A DNA stretch of 64,000 nucleotides, from positions 62,001 through 126,000 of the forward strand of contig NZ_BMNH01000004.1 of assembly GCF_014646355.1 (NCBI RefSeq), written 5' to 3'. Made by a program: the position numbers and the translations under genes. The notes below the pieces were generated by a model, which worked only from the letters and a program-made list of their open reading frames with translations, made no database searches and had not been told where the DNA came from. This document shows, piece after piece, positions 37,468 to 45,883 of this stretch. Every line of letters begins with the position of its first letter. The first letter of the stretch is position 1. This stretch comes from Nonomuraea cavernae. GTDB taxonomy: Bacteria > Actinomycetota > Actinomycetes > Streptosporangiales > Streptosporangiaceae.

Positions 37468-38913
37468 GTGTCCAGACGTTCCCTCATAGAGATGACACGA
37501 ATGCACGAATACTCCGAGCTCGACGAGTTCGAGACCGGCGACATGGACCTAGAGGAGCGCCAGGCGCTGCGCCGCGTGGCCGGCCTCTCCACCGAGCTGC
37601 AAGATGTCTCCGAGGTCGAATACCGGCAGCTGCGCCTTGAGCGGGTCGTGCTGGTCGGCGTGTGGACGTCGGGCACCGCCGTCGACGCCGAAAACTCGCT
37701 CCTCGAGCTGAAACTCCTGGCCGAGACCGCCGGATCCGAGGTGCTCGAAGGCCTCGTCCAGCGCCGCCAGAAGCCCGACCCGGCCACCTACATCGGCTCC
37801 GGCAAGGCGCTGGAGCTGCGCGACGTGGTCGAGTCGACCGGCGCCGACACCGTGATCTGCGACGGTGAGCTGACCCCCGGCCAGCTCCGCCAGCTGGAGG
37901 AGACGGTCAAGGTCAAGGTGATCGACCGCACCGCGCTGATCCTCGACATCTTCGCCCAGCACGCCAAGAGCCGCGAGGGCAAGGCCCAGGTCGAGCTGGC
38001 CCAGTTGCAGTATCTCCTTCCGCGTCTGCGCGGCTGGGGTGGCAACCTGTCCCGGCAGGTCGGCGGTCGCGCCGCGGGCGGCGTCGGCATCGGCGGGCGT
38101 GGTCCCGGTGAGACGAAGATCGAGCTCGACCGGCGCCGCATCCGCGAGCGGATGGCCAAGCTGCGCCGCCAGATCGGCGGCATGTCGACCTCTCGCGAGA
38201 CCATGCGCCAGCGGCGCAGCCGGCGCGAGGTCCCGGCGGTCGCCATCGCCGGCTACACCAACGCGGGCAAGTCCTCGCTGCTCAACCGCATCACCGGTGC
38301 CGGTGTGCTGGTGGAGGACTCCCTGTTCGCGACCCTCGACCCGACGGTCCGCAGGGCGCGCACGCCCGAAGGCAGGGTGTTCACGATCGCCGACACCGTC
38401 GGCTTCGTCCGGCACCTGCCCCACCAGCTGGTCGAGGCGTTCCGGTCCACGCTGGAGGAGGTCGCCGACGCCGACCTGATCCTGCACGTGGTCGACGGCT
38501 CACACCCCGACCCCGAGGGGCAGCTGGCCGCCGTACGCGAGGTCTTCGCCGACATCGAGGGCGCCTCCGACGTGCCCGAGATCGTGGTGATCAACAAGGC
38601 CGACGCGGCCGACCAGGACGTGCTCGACCGCATCGCGAGGCGCGAGCGCGACAGCATCGTGGTCTCCGCACGCACCGGCGCCGGCATCCCCGAGCTGATG
38701 GAGCTCATCGAGCGTGAGCTGCCCAGGCTCGACCACGAGGTGCTGCTGCTCGTTCCCTACGACAGGGGCGACCTCATCTCGCGGGCCCACAAGGAGGGCG
38801 AGGTGCTCTCGGTCGACCACGGCGGCGACGGCACCGTCCTGCACGCCCGGGTGCTGCCCGGCCTGTTCCAGGAGCTGGTGCGCGTGGGCAAGCCGGTCGA
38901 ACGCGTCTCGTAG
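37468..38913 (+). CDS. hflX: GTPase HflX (ribosome-splitting factor)
   Basis: 481 residues. HflX binds the 50S E site and splits stalled or hibernating ribosomes. The N-terminal HflX domain has LERVVLVGVWTSG, RRQKPDPATYIGSGKALEL, LTPGQLRQLEETVKVKVIDR (in pieces), then PRLRGWGGNLSRQVGGRAAG. The G domain has G1 GYTNAGKSSLLN, G3 DTVGFVRHLPHQLVEAFRST, G4 NKAD and G5 VSARTGAG. GTG 37468 is chosen for GGGGAAG 8 bases upstream; ATG 37492 and 37501 are alternatives without such sites. It follows dapF in many actinomycetes; here 30 kb of other genes intervene. Confidence 0.94.
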   Translation: MSRRSLIEMTRMHEYSELDEFETGDMDLEERQALRRVAGLSTELQDVSEVEYRQLRLERVVLVGVWTSGTAVDAENSLLELKLLAETAGSEVLEGLVQRRQKPDPATYIGSGKALELRDVVESTGADTVICDGELTPGQLRQLEETVKVKVIDRTALILDIFAQHAKSREGKAQVELAQLQYLLPRLRGWGGNLSRQVGGRAAGGVGIGGRGPGETKIELDRRRIRERMAKLRRQIGGMSTSRETMRQRRSRREVPAVAIAGYTNAGKSSLLNRITGAGVLVEDSLFATLDPTVRRARTPEGRVFTIADTVGFVRHLPHQLVEAFRSTLEEVADADLILHVVDGSHPDPEGQLAAVREVFADIEGASDVPEIVVINKADAADQDVLDRIARRERDSIVVSARTGAGIPELMELIERELPRLDHEVLLLVPYDRGDLISRAHKEGEVLSVDHGGDGTVLHARVLPGLFQELVRVGKPVERVS

Positions 38914-39256
38914 GGCTCTCAGAGGGGCGGCTGGGGGCAGCTCTCGCCGATAAATAGCGCAGAGTTGCCCAAAAGCGACAGTGGTCCTCGCATCGCGGGA
39001 TTGCTAGGATAAGCCAAGCCTTTCGACGCTAATGACGCGGGTTCCGGATGATGGCTGGTGTGAATCATGTTGCCTGCGGGGGCCAGAGGGGGAAGCCGGG
39101 GCATGGTGGTGCCTGGGATGATTGGGCTATCTTCCGAATAACCCTGTACAGCGAGCCAGCCTGTGAAATAACGTAACTGAACTGAAATCGCCGGATCATG
39201 AGTCCGGCGATACGGTCACCGCACAGCCTTACGCGGATGAGAGCAGGAGACCCCCC
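38914..39256 (+). other. 343-base non-coding region, possible structured leader of hutI
   Basis: No credible protein gene on either strand. It is less GC-rich than its surroundings. TAGGAT (39005-39010) with TGGTCC 17 bases upstream is promoter-like and would give a leader of about 240 bases before the small ORF at 39257. Several self-complementary pairs are visible: ATGAT/ATCAT near 39050-39070, GGCA/TGCC near 39100, and the 7-bp hairpin at 39189-39209. I match it to no known riboswitch or small RNA. Confidence 0.4.
39189..39209. promoter_or_regulatory. Hairpin/inverted repeat upstream of hutI
   Basis: CGCCGGA (39189-39195) and TCCGGCG (39203-39209) pair perfectly around TCATGAG. It may be an operator or a structural element of the leader; its centre TCATGA is itself palindromic, favouring a dimeric protein site. 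Confidence 0.4.
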
Positions 39257-39343
39257 ATGTCGTCCGTACCCGGAGCCGGCTCAGCGGGCGCGGCGTCAGC
39301 CGTGCGCTGGGTGCTGTGCTCGTGCGGGGCGGTGGTGCGGTGA
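39257..39343 (+). CDS. 28-residue upstream ORF overlapping hutI
   Basis: MSSVPGAGSAGAASAVRWVL then CSCGAVVR. ATG 39257 has AGGAG (39245-39249) 7 bases upstream, much better than anything before hutI. The TGA stop (39341-39343) overlaps the hutI GTG at 39340, so translating this ORF would deliver ribosomes onto hutI. It has no histidines, so it is not a histidine attenuator; the CSC near the end is notable. It may be a coupling leader or a short peptide. The coding call rests on spacing alone. Confidence 0.45.
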   Translation: MSSVPGAGSAGAASAVRWVLCSCGAVVR

Positions 39344-40548
39344 CTGTTCGGCTCCTGACCAACATCGGCCGCCTCTGGACCGGCAACGAGGTCCTCAGCA
39401 ACGCGGCCATCCTCGTGCACAACGACCGCATCGCGTGGGTCGGGCGAGCGCCCGACCTGCCGCAGAGCGTGCCCGGAGTCGTCGACGACATCGTCGACGT
39501 CGACCACGTCGAAAACCTGGGCGGCGCCCTGGTCACGCCCGGTCTCATCGACGCCCACACGCATCCCGTCTACGCCGGCAACCGCTACGCCGAGCTGGCC
39601 ATCCGCACCGGTGGCTCCACCTCCTCGGCGATCACCGCCGCCGGTGGCGGCGTGGGCTCCACCGTCACCGTGACGCGCGGCACCGACCCGTGGACCCTGT
39701 GCAACGGCGTGCGCGAGCGGCTGCGCGGCTGGCTGCTCAACGGCACCACGACCGTCGAGGCCAAGACCGGCTACCACCTGACCCGCGACGGCGAGCTGGC
39801 CGACGTGCGGCTCCTGCGCGAGCTGGAGAAGGAGCCGATGATGCCGCGGGTGCACGTCACCTTCCTCGCGGCGCACGTGGTGCCTCCCGAATACTTCGGC
39901 CGCCAGCGCGAATACGTCGAGGCCGTGGGCGCCTGGTGCGCCGACGCCGCGGCGGCGGGTGCCGACAGCGTCGACGTCTACTGCGACGAGGGCCACTTCA
40001 CCACCGAGGAGTCCCGCTGGGTCCTCGCCTCGGGCCGCAACGTCGGCCTGCTGCCGCGCATCCACGCCGGCCTCTTCAGCCGGCGCGGCGCCGTGCAGCT
40101 GGCCGCCGAGCTCGGCTGCGCCTCCGCCGACGGGCTGCACCACATGTCCGACGAGGACATCGCGATCATGTCCCGCTACGGCGTCCCTGCGGTCGTCTGC
40201 CCCGCGACGGCGCTCCAGCGCGGCAAGGTGCCGCCGGTCCGGCAGATGATCAAGCACGGTGTCCAGATCGCGCTCGGCAGCGACCACAACCCCGGCTACT
40301 GCGGCATCACCTCGATGTCGCTGGTCATCGCGATGGCCGTGTCGGCGTTCGGGATGAGCGTCAACGACGCGCTGCGGGCCGCCACCCTGGGCGGCGCCAC
40401 CGTCCTGGGCGCGCCCGACCGCGGCGTTCTCGCTCCCGGCCGGCTGGCCGACATCGTCCAGTGGGACGCCGACCACGAGGGTGCCTTCGCCTGGTCCTTC
40501 GGCCTCAAGCCGCGCCGCGTCTGGCGGGGTGGGACCCCGGTCCAGTAG
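39340..40548 (+). CDS. hutI: Imidazolonepropionase
   Basis: 402 residues from GTG 39340. It hydrolyses imidazolonepropionate to formiminoglutamate in histidine degradation. Amidohydrolase landmarks: VTPGLIDAHTHPVYAGNRY (metal His-x-His and the HutI-specific PVYAGNR), EAKTGYHLT, VHVTFLAAHVVP, VDVYCDEGHFT, PRIHAGLFSRRGA, DGLHHMSDEDIAIM, LGSDHNPGYCG (Asp ligand). Length and order match HutI. hutU, hutH and a hydrolase for the next step are not in the window. The start overlaps the 28-residue ORF stop. Confidence 0.93.
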   Translation: MTVRLLTNIGRLWTGNEVLSNAAILVHNDRIAWVGRAPDLPQSVPGVVDDIVDVDHVENLGGALVTPGLIDAHTHPVYAGNRYAELAIRTGGSTSSAITAAGGGVGSTVTVTRGTDPWTLCNGVRERLRGWLLNGTTTVEAKTGYHLTRDGELADVRLLRELEKEPMMPRVHVTFLAAHVVPPEYFGRQREYVEAVGAWCADAAAAGADSVDVYCDEGHFTTEESRWVLASGRNVGLLPRIHAGLFSRRGAVQLAAELGCASADGLHHMSDEDIAIMSRYGVPAVVCPATALQRGKVPPVRQMIKHGVQIALGSDHNPGYCGITSMSLVIAMAVSAFGMSVNDALRAATLGGATVLGAPDRGVLAPGRLADIVQWDADHEGAFAWSFGLKPRRVWRGGTPVQ

Positions 40549-40549
40549 T

Positions 40550-40555
40550 TAATCT
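40550..40555 (+). promoter_or_regulatory. -10 element (TAATCT) for the DegV gene, probable leaderless mRNA
   Basis: TAATCT begins 2 bases after the hutI stop and ends 6 bases before ATG 40562. No Shine-Dalgarno sequence is present, matching the pattern seen at six other genes here. Confidence 0.5.
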
Positions 40556-40561
40556 CGGTGT

Positions 40562-41371
40562 ATGCCGCAATCGGTCGCCGTAGTCACTGATTCCACCGCT
40601 TACCTGCCGTCTGTCTCCGATATCTCGGTTGTGCCCGTGCAAGTGATCTCGGCCGGCGTCTCCTACGACGAGGGTTCCTTCACCGGCGACCTGACCGGCG
40701 CGACCACCTCACGCCCCGCGCCCGCGCGCTTCGCCGCCTGCTACTCCGCCCTCGCCGCCGACGGTGCGGCGGCCATGGTCTCGATCCACCTCTCCGGCGA
40801 CCTCTCCGGCACCGTGGAGGCGGCACGGCTGGCCGCCCAGGAGGCGCCCGTGCCGGTCGAGGTGATCGACAGCCGGTCCATCGCCATGGGGCTCGGCTAC
40901 CCCGTGCTGGCAGCCGCCCGGGCCGCCTCCCTCGGCGGCACTCTGGAGGAGGTGGCGGGCGCCGCCCTGCGCTGCGTGTCGCGGACGCGGTCGTTCTTCT
41001 ACGCCGACTCGCTCGATCGGTTGCGGCGCGGCGGGCGGATCGGCGCGGCCGCCTCGCTGGTGGGCTCCGCCCTCGCCATCAAGCCGCTGCTGCACGTCGT
41101 GGACGGGCGGGTGTCGTTACTGGAGAAGGTACGCACCTCCGCCAGAGCCATTTCGCGCCTGGAGGATCTGGCGGTGCAGGCCGCCGGGCCGCAACCGGTC
41201 GAGGTGGCCGTGCAGCACCTGGAGGCGCGGGAGCGCGCCGAGTCGCTGGCCGAACGGCTGCCCAAACGGCTGCCGGGGCTCGTGGAACTACGCGTGGTCG
41301 AGGTCGGCGCCGTCATCGGGGTCCATGTCGGGCCCGGCATGCTGGGTCTGACGGTCTCCCTGCCCGGCTGA
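40562..41371 (+). CDS. DegV family fatty-acid-binding protein
   Basis: 269 residues. DegV/FakB proteins hold a fatty acid for phosphorylation by the kinase FakA. The N-terminal AVVTDSTAYLPSVSDISVVP, the middle VSIHLSGDLSGTVEAARLAA with the Ser-Gly-Thr loop, VIDSRSIAMGLGYPVLAAAR, and FFYADSLDRLRRGGRIGAAA, then KPLLHVVDGRVSLLEKVRT are all diagnostic. It ends IGVHVGPGMLGLTV, the usual DegV C-terminus. No fakA-like gene is adjacent. Residue 186 is encoded by a rare TTA codon (41117-41119). Confidence 0.93.
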   Translation: MPQSVAVVTDSTAYLPSVSDISVVPVQVISAGVSYDEGSFTGDLTGATTSRPAPARFAACYSALAADGAAAMVSIHLSGDLSGTVEAARLAAQEAPVPVEVIDSRSIAMGLGYPVLAAARAASLGGTLEEVAGAALRCVSRTRSFFYADSLDRLRRGGRIGAAASLVGSALAIKPLLHVVDGRVSLLEKVRTSARAISRLEDLAVQAAGPQPVEVAVQHLEARERAESLAERLPKRLPGLVELRVVEVGAVIGVHVGPGMLGLTVSLPG

Positions 41372-41546
41372 CCCCTTCCTGGCCGCGGATCCCCCGGCGT
41401 CGCGCGGTCCATGGCGTCCGTTTTCCGCCCCCGCCGTCTCGGTGACGACCGTCCGGGCCCTGGCGGGAGACACAGCGTCAGCGCGTGGCGCCGGTCTTTG
41501 GCGCCCGCCTTCAGCCGGCTGGGCTGTCCGGGCCGTTGGTTCTGGC

Positions 41547-41585
41547 TTGTCCACAGGACCGTGACCCCCTGCCGGGTTGTCCACA
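41547..41585 (+). promoter_or_regulatory. Two DnaA boxes upstream of comEA
   Basis: TTGTCCACA occurs at 41547-41555 and 41577-41585, same orientation, 30 bases apart (three helical turns). TTGTCCACA is the preferred high-GC actinomycete DnaA box. The pair lies in a gene-free 266-base gap, 53 and 83 bases from the comEA start (measured from each box end and start respectively, approximate). Confidence 0.6.
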
Positions 41586-41624
41586 GAACGTCGTTCGCCC
41601 CAACGCTCCAGGACCCCGGGCTTC

Positions 41625-41630
41625 TACGTT
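41625..41630 (+). promoter_or_regulatory. -10 element (TACGTT) for comEA, probable leaderless mRNA
   Basis: TACGTT ends 7 bases before GTG 41638, and no ribosome binding site precedes that GTG. Confidence 0.4.
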
Positions 41631-41637
41631 CGTCCGC

Positions 41638-42486
41638 GTGCGCACCCACGACCCGACGGCCGAGCAGACCATAGCCGAGTCGCGCCTCCGGTCGATCACC
41701 ACGCCCGAGCGCCGGTCCCAGCGCGCCGCTGTGCCGTCACTGGCTTCACGTTCCCAGGCTCCGATCGCCACCCCTGGCATCGCCACCCCCGGCATCGCCA
41801 CCCCCGGTTCGGCTCCCCGCCCTCCGGCCGTGCCGCCCATCTCCGTCCCGCCGTCATTCGCGGCCTTCCGCACCGCCATCGCGACCCAGGCTCCGGCGCT
41901 CGACCCCGGCCGTCCAGGGCTCCGCGTCCTGCTCGTGCTGGGCGTGTTCGCGGCGGTGGTCGCGGGCGTCTTCCTCTGGCGATCCCAACCGGCCCCGGAG
42001 CCCCTGACCGCCCCCTCGCCCATGCAGCCACTACCCATGGCCACGCCCGCCGCCTCCACCCCTACGGCACAGCTGACCGTCCACGTCACCGGCAAGGTGC
42101 GCAAACCAGGCGTCTACACCCTCCCCGTGGGCGCCCGGGTGACCGACGCGGTGACCGCGGCCGGGGGAGCACGGCAGACGACCGCCACGGGCTCGGTCAA
42201 CCTGGCCAGACGCCTGGTCGACGGCGAGCAGATCGTCGTCGGCGCCCCGGCGGGCCCCACGGCCCCCGGCGCGGCGCAGGCAGACCCGGCCACCGCCGTG
42301 CTTGATCTCAACGCGGCCACACCCGACCAACTGGAGCAGTTGCCGGGCGTCGGCGAGGTCCTGGCCGCCCGCATCGCCGAGTTCCGCACCGCCCACGGCG
42401 GATTCACCAGCGTCGACCAGCTACGGGAGGTGAGCGGCATCGGGCCGCGTACCTATGACGAGCTCAAAGGCAAGGTCCGCGTCTGA
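41638..42486 (+). CDS. comEA: ComEA-like helix-hairpin-helix DNA-binding protein
   Basis: 282 residues from GTG 41638. ComEA binds incoming double-stranded DNA at the membrane during natural transformation. It has a long disordered N-terminus with three IATPG repeats, a membrane segment near 96-115 (LLVLGVFAAVVAGVFLW), an SLBB/soluble-ligand domain near 144-180 (VHVTGKVRKPGVYTLPVGAR), and a C-terminal helix-hairpin-helix pair at about 221-282: LDLNAATPDQLEQLPGVGEV and SVDQLREVSGIGPRTYDELK. The frame extends upstream to 41485, but that part has no domain and crosses the DnaA boxes. comEC follows after 1 base. Confidence 0.92.
   Translation: MRTHDPTAEQTIAESRLRSITTPERRSQRAAVPSLASRSQAPIATPGIATPGIATPGSAPRPPAVPPISVPPSFAAFRTAIATQAPALDPGRPGLRVLLVLGVFAAVVAGVFLWRSQPAPEPLTAPSPMQPLPMATPAASTPTAQLTVHVTGKVRKPGVYTLPVGARVTDAVTAAGGARQTTATGSVNLARRLVDGEQIVVGAPAGPTAPGAAQADPATAVLDLNAATPDQLEQLPGVGEVLAARIAEFRTAHGGFTSVDQLREVSGIGPRTYDELKGKVRV
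41764..41808 (+). repeat. 15-bp in-frame tandem repeat in comEA (3 copies)
   Basis: ATCGCCACCCCTGGC and two near-copies at 41764, 41779 and 41794 encode IATPG three times, lengthening the cytoplasmic linker. Confidence 0.85.
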
Positions 42487-42487
42487 C

Positions 42488-45400
42488 ATGTCCCGCGATC
42501 TACCTGCCACCCCATGCGGCGAGAGCCGACCAGGAGACCCTCCCGCGAGCTCCCTGGGCGACGCCGCGAGCGCCTGCGGCGACGCCGCTCTGAGCGGGCT
42601 CTCGCCGCACCTGCTCGGTGACGGCTCTCTGAGCGGGCGCTCGCCGCACCTGCCCAGTGACGCCCCTCTCAGTGAGGACGCACCGCCTCCGTCTGGTAGC
42701 AGTGGTCTTCTCAGCGAGCATTCCTGGGTTCTGGTCCTGCCCGCGCTCACGGTGTGGGCCGGTGCGCTGGTCCTGCTCGGGTGTTCCGCGACGGTCAGCC
42801 TGATCGTCTTCGCTGTGACCTCGCTTGGAGCCCTGGCCACGGCATGCCTCCGGCGCACAGGCAGGCAAGCCCCAGCCTTCCGGGGCACGGCATGGTTCCG
42901 GCGCGCGCGTGGGGTGGCTCCAGCCTCCCACCCGCTTCGCCATGTCCGCCCGACCTGCGCCCAGCTGAAATCCTGGCTGGCCGCCTCACCTGGCCGGAGG
43001 ATCGTCGGCGCTCGCGGGCAGCGCTGGTTCACCTCCTCGGCCCCGTGGCCCTGGCGCAACGTGACCATCGCGGTGCTGGCGTGCCTGGCGGCCACCTCGG
43101 CGGCGGTGGGTCTCCGGGTATACGCCGTCAGCACCGGGCCGGTGGCCGAGTTGGCGGCGAAGGGGGTGACGGTCACCGCAGAGGTCACGTTGACGGACGA
43201 CCCCAGGGTGATCAGTCGCGGGCGTTTCCACCGGGAAAGGGTGGTGGTTCCCGCCGAGCTCGAGGTCTATCGCACCGCCCGGCAGCGCGTGGTGACGCGG
43301 ACGCCCGTCACCGTCTTCGCCAACGGCGCCGAGTGGCGTTCCCTGCTCCCGAGCCAGCGTCTGGAGGTCACCGCGAGGCTGGCCCAGGCGACCCCTGGCG
43401 ACCTGGTGAGCGCCGTTCTGCTGGTCCGGGGCCCACCCAGGGTCCTCACCACGCCCAGCCGGCTGCAGGCCGTGGCAGGCACGCTCAGGGCCGGTCTGCG
43501 CACCGCCGCGGACGTGCTCCCCGCCGACCAGCGTGGTCTCCTCCCAGGGCTGGTCGTCGGTGACGTCTCCCGGATGGATCCTCAGGTCAGCGCTGACCTC
43601 AAGGAAGCGGGTCTGAGTCACCTCAACGCGGTGAGCGGCACCAATCTGTCGATCGTGGCAGGTGCGGCTCTGGCCCTCTCGCGCCTGGCGGGCCTTCCCC
43701 TCGTTCTGAGAGCCGTCTTCGCCGCCATCGCCATGATCGCGTTCGCGGTGGTGGCCCGGCCGTCTCCCAGCGTCCTGCGCGCACTCCTCATGGGCCTCGT
43801 CGCCGCCGTCGCCCTCGCCACCGGCCGCGCCAAGGACGGCGTGGCGGCACTTTCGGCGGCGGTTCTCCTGCTGATCCTCTTCGCCCCCGAGCTCGCCCGT
43901 TCGTACGGCTTCGCCTTGTCCGTCCTCGCAACCGCCGGAATCCTGCTCCTCGCCCCTCGCTGGCGCGACCGCCTGTCGAAGCCGTCACCTCAACCGACTC
44001 CGCCGGCCGGTCCACATCCCGACGACGGACTCCCGCCACGGACGAGTCCACGGAGCATCGCCTATCTGGCACGGCCGATACCGTCCGACAACGGCGAAAC
44101 CACGCCTGAGCCCGACGCGGCGGACTTGGGGCGATCGGCAAGGCGTCGCGAAGTGCGGGCGCGACCGGCCGGCTGGGATTGGCTGCGGGCACGGCTGGGT
44201 CACGAGCGTGGAGTCGGCGTGCCTTTGGGTCATGAGCGCGGAGTGCGCCTGCGGCTGGGTCATGAGCGCGGAGTGCGTGTGCGACGGGGGCATGAGCGTG
44301 GACTCCGCGTGCGTTCGGGTCATGGGCGTGGAGTGCGTGAGCGGCTAGGGCACGAGCGTGGAGCGCGTGTGCGGCGGGCCGGACGACAGGTACCTACGCG
44401 GTTGGCCTGGCGCCGGATATTCGTGCGGTTGGCCGGGCGCTGGACACCCGCCTCGGTGGCGGAGGGCCGGATGCCCGCGCGGGCGGCGGAGGGCCGAGTG
44501 CACCTGCGGGTGGCGGGGCGACGGACGCGGATGCCGAGGTGGGTGGCTGAGGCCGTGGCGGTGCCCGCGGCGGCGCAGGTGGCGGTGACGCCTGTGCTGG
44601 TGTTGATGGCCGGTCAGCTGTCGCCGGTCGCGGTGCCGGCCAATCTGCTGGCCGGCCCGGCCGTGGCGCCCGCGACCCTGCTGGGCTTCGCCGCCGCGCT
44701 GATGGCCCCCTTCTGGCCCGAGGCCGCCCGGCTGCTGGTCGTCCCCGCCGGTTACGCGGTGGGCTGGATCATCACGGTCGCACGGGGGGCGGTGAACATC
44801 CCGATGGCGACCCTGCCGTGGCCGGGTGGCGTTGAAGGGCTGGGTCTGCTCGCGATCACGGTCACCGCTGTGGTCGTCCTCTGGAGACGCCACGCCTGGC
44901 GAGCGGTGACCCTGGCGGTGGCCGGGGGAGCCCTGGTCGCGGTGTTCGTCATTCGCCCCATCGCCGCGCCCTGGCCGCCCGAGTCGTGGTTGATGGTGAT
45001 GTGCGATGTGGGGCAGGGCGACGGCCTGGTGATCGCGGCAGGGCCCGGGCGAGGCGTGGTGGTCGACACCGGTCCCGACCCCGTGGCCATGGATCGCTGC
45101 CTGCGCACGCTGGGGATAGACGAGGTGCCTCTGGTGATCCTCACCCATCCCCATGCCGATCACGTCGACGGCCTGCCAGGTGTCCTCAGAGGCCGGCGCG
45201 TCGGCGCGGTGGTCGTGAGCCCTCACCGCCCCGGCTCCGGCGATCCGGCCCCCGGAAACTCCCCCTCACATTCGCCTCCGAAGGGTCATGAGTCCCACTC
45301 CTACGAGTCCCTCGGGTCCGACCGGTCCCGTCCGTCCCGGCTGTCGGACGATCTGGCCAGGCGTCGCATCCCCGAGTGGACGGCGGCGCCAGGCACCCGG

Positions 45401-45838
45401 TGGCGCCTGGGCCCCTCGGAGCTGACCGTCCTCGGCCCGGCGCAGGGGCACGCCAACAGGGGACAGGGCGAGGGGAGCGAGATCAACAACTCCAGCGTCG
45501 TCGTTCACGTACGCTGGCGAGCCGGTTCGGCCCTGCTCAGTGGCGACATCGAGATCGAGGCCCAAGACCGGCTGCTCCATGGTCCCCTGCCCGTCGCCGA
45601 CATCCTCAAGGTCCCGCATCACGGGTCCCCCCGGCAGGATCCGGCCTTCTTCGCCGCGGTGGGCGCCCGTGCGGCACTGATCAGCGTGGGCGCCGGCAAC
45701 GACTACGGCCACCCGGCCCAGCCCACGATCGCCCTCCTCAACCGCCTAGGCGCCCGCGTCTACCGCACTGACAGGTCCGGCGACCTCGCGGTGGTCGAGC
45801 AGGACGGCGCCCTCGCCGTCGTGGCCCGAGGACGGTGA
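42488..45838 (+). CDS. comEC: ComEC/Rec2 DNA uptake channel with repeat insertions
   Basis: 1116 residues, much longer than the usual 750-850. ComEC transports single-stranded DNA across the membrane and has a metallo-beta-lactamase domain. Residues 1-75 are a low-complexity lead with 13-residue repeats. Membrane segments follow from about 80, with the competence core HLNAVSGTNLSIVAGAALAL and an Arg/Ser region. Residues about 571-630 are six 10-residue GHERGVRVR-type repeats, then another 60 Arg/Ala-rich residues, before membrane helices resume. The lactamase domain lies from about 836 (MCDVGQGDGLVIAAG, ILTHPHADHVDGLPG, LLSGDIEIEAQD, KVPHHGS). The catalytic motifs are intact, so it is probably functional despite the insert. 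Confidence 0.93.
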   Translation: MSRDLPATPCGESRPGDPPASSLGDAASACGDAALSGLSPHLLGDGSLSGRSPHLPSDAPLSEDAPPPSGSSGLLSEHSWVLVLPALTVWAGALVLLGCSATVSLIVFAVTSLGALATACLRRTGRQAPAFRGTAWFRRARGVAPASHPLRHVRPTCAQLKSWLAASPGRRIVGARGQRWFTSSAPWPWRNVTIAVLACLAATSAAVGLRVYAVSTGPVAELAAKGVTVTAEVTLTDDPRVISRGRFHRERVVVPAELEVYRTARQRVVTRTPVTVFANGAEWRSLLPSQRLEVTARLAQATPGDLVSAVLLVRGPPRVLTTPSRLQAVAGTLRAGLRTAADVLPADQRGLLPGLVVGDVSRMDPQVSADLKEAGLSHLNAVSGTNLSIVAGAALALSRLAGLPLVLRAVFAAIAMIAFAVVARPSPSVLRALLMGLVAAVALATGRAKDGVAALSAAVLLLILFAPELARSYGFALSVLATAGILLLAPRWRDRLSKPSPQPTPPAGPHPDDGLPPRTSPRSIAYLARPIPSDNGETTPEPDAADLGRSARRREVRARPAGWDWLRARLGHERGVGVPLGHERGVRLRLGHERGVRVRRGHERGLRVRSGHGRGVRERLGHERGARVRRAGRQVPTRLAWRRIFVRLAGRWTPASVAEGRMPARAAEGRVHLRVAGRRTRMPRWVAEAVAVPAAAQVAVTPVLVLMAGQLSPVAVPANLLAGPAVAPATLLGFAAALMAPFWPEAARLLVVPAGYAVGWIITVARGAVNIPMATLPWPGGVEGLGLLAITVTAVVVLWRRHAWRAVTLAVAGGALVAVFVIRPIAAPWPPESWLMVMCDVGQGDGLVIAAGPGRGVVVDTGPDPVAMDRCLRTLGIDEVPLVILTHPHADHVDGLPGVLRGRRVGAVVVSPHRPGSGDPAPGNSPSHSPPKGHESHSYESLGSDRSRPSRLSDDLARRRIPEWTAAPGTRWRLGPSELTVLGPAQGHANRGQGEGSEINNSSVVVHVRWRAGSALLSGDIEIEAQDRLLHGPLPVADILKVPHHGSPRQDPAFFAAVGARAALISVGAGNDYGHPAQPTIALLNRLGARVYRTDRSGDLAVVEQDGALAVVARGR
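42581..42676 (+). repeat. 39-bp in-frame tandem repeat in the comEC 5' end (about 2.5 copies)
   Basis: Units start at 42581, 42620 and 42659 (partial). They encode DAALSGLSPHLLG and DGSLSGRSPHLPS, then DAPLSE. The segment is N-terminal to the first membrane helix and looks disordered. Confidence 0.8.
44198..44377 (+). repeat. 30-bp in-frame tandem repeat inside comEC (6 copies)
   Basis: Six units begin at 44198, 44228, 44258, 44288, 44318 and 44348, each coding a version of GHERGVRVRL. They create an Arg/His-rich, strongly positive loop of 60 residues between membrane segments. Confidence 0.92.
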
Positions 45839-45883
45839 CGGTCGAGTACCAGATTGGCGGCGGGGCGTGGCATGCTGCTCGAC

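Noticed and set aside
38914..39256. Known riboswitch (cobalamin, ydaO or SAM type) or tRNA in the hutI leader
   Set aside because: I could not match conserved core sequences of these classes and no cloverleaf is visible.
41485..41637. Upstream extension of comEA
   Set aside because: The extra 51 residues have no domain character and would place both DnaA boxes inside coding sequence; GTG 41638 has a -10 at leaderless spacing.
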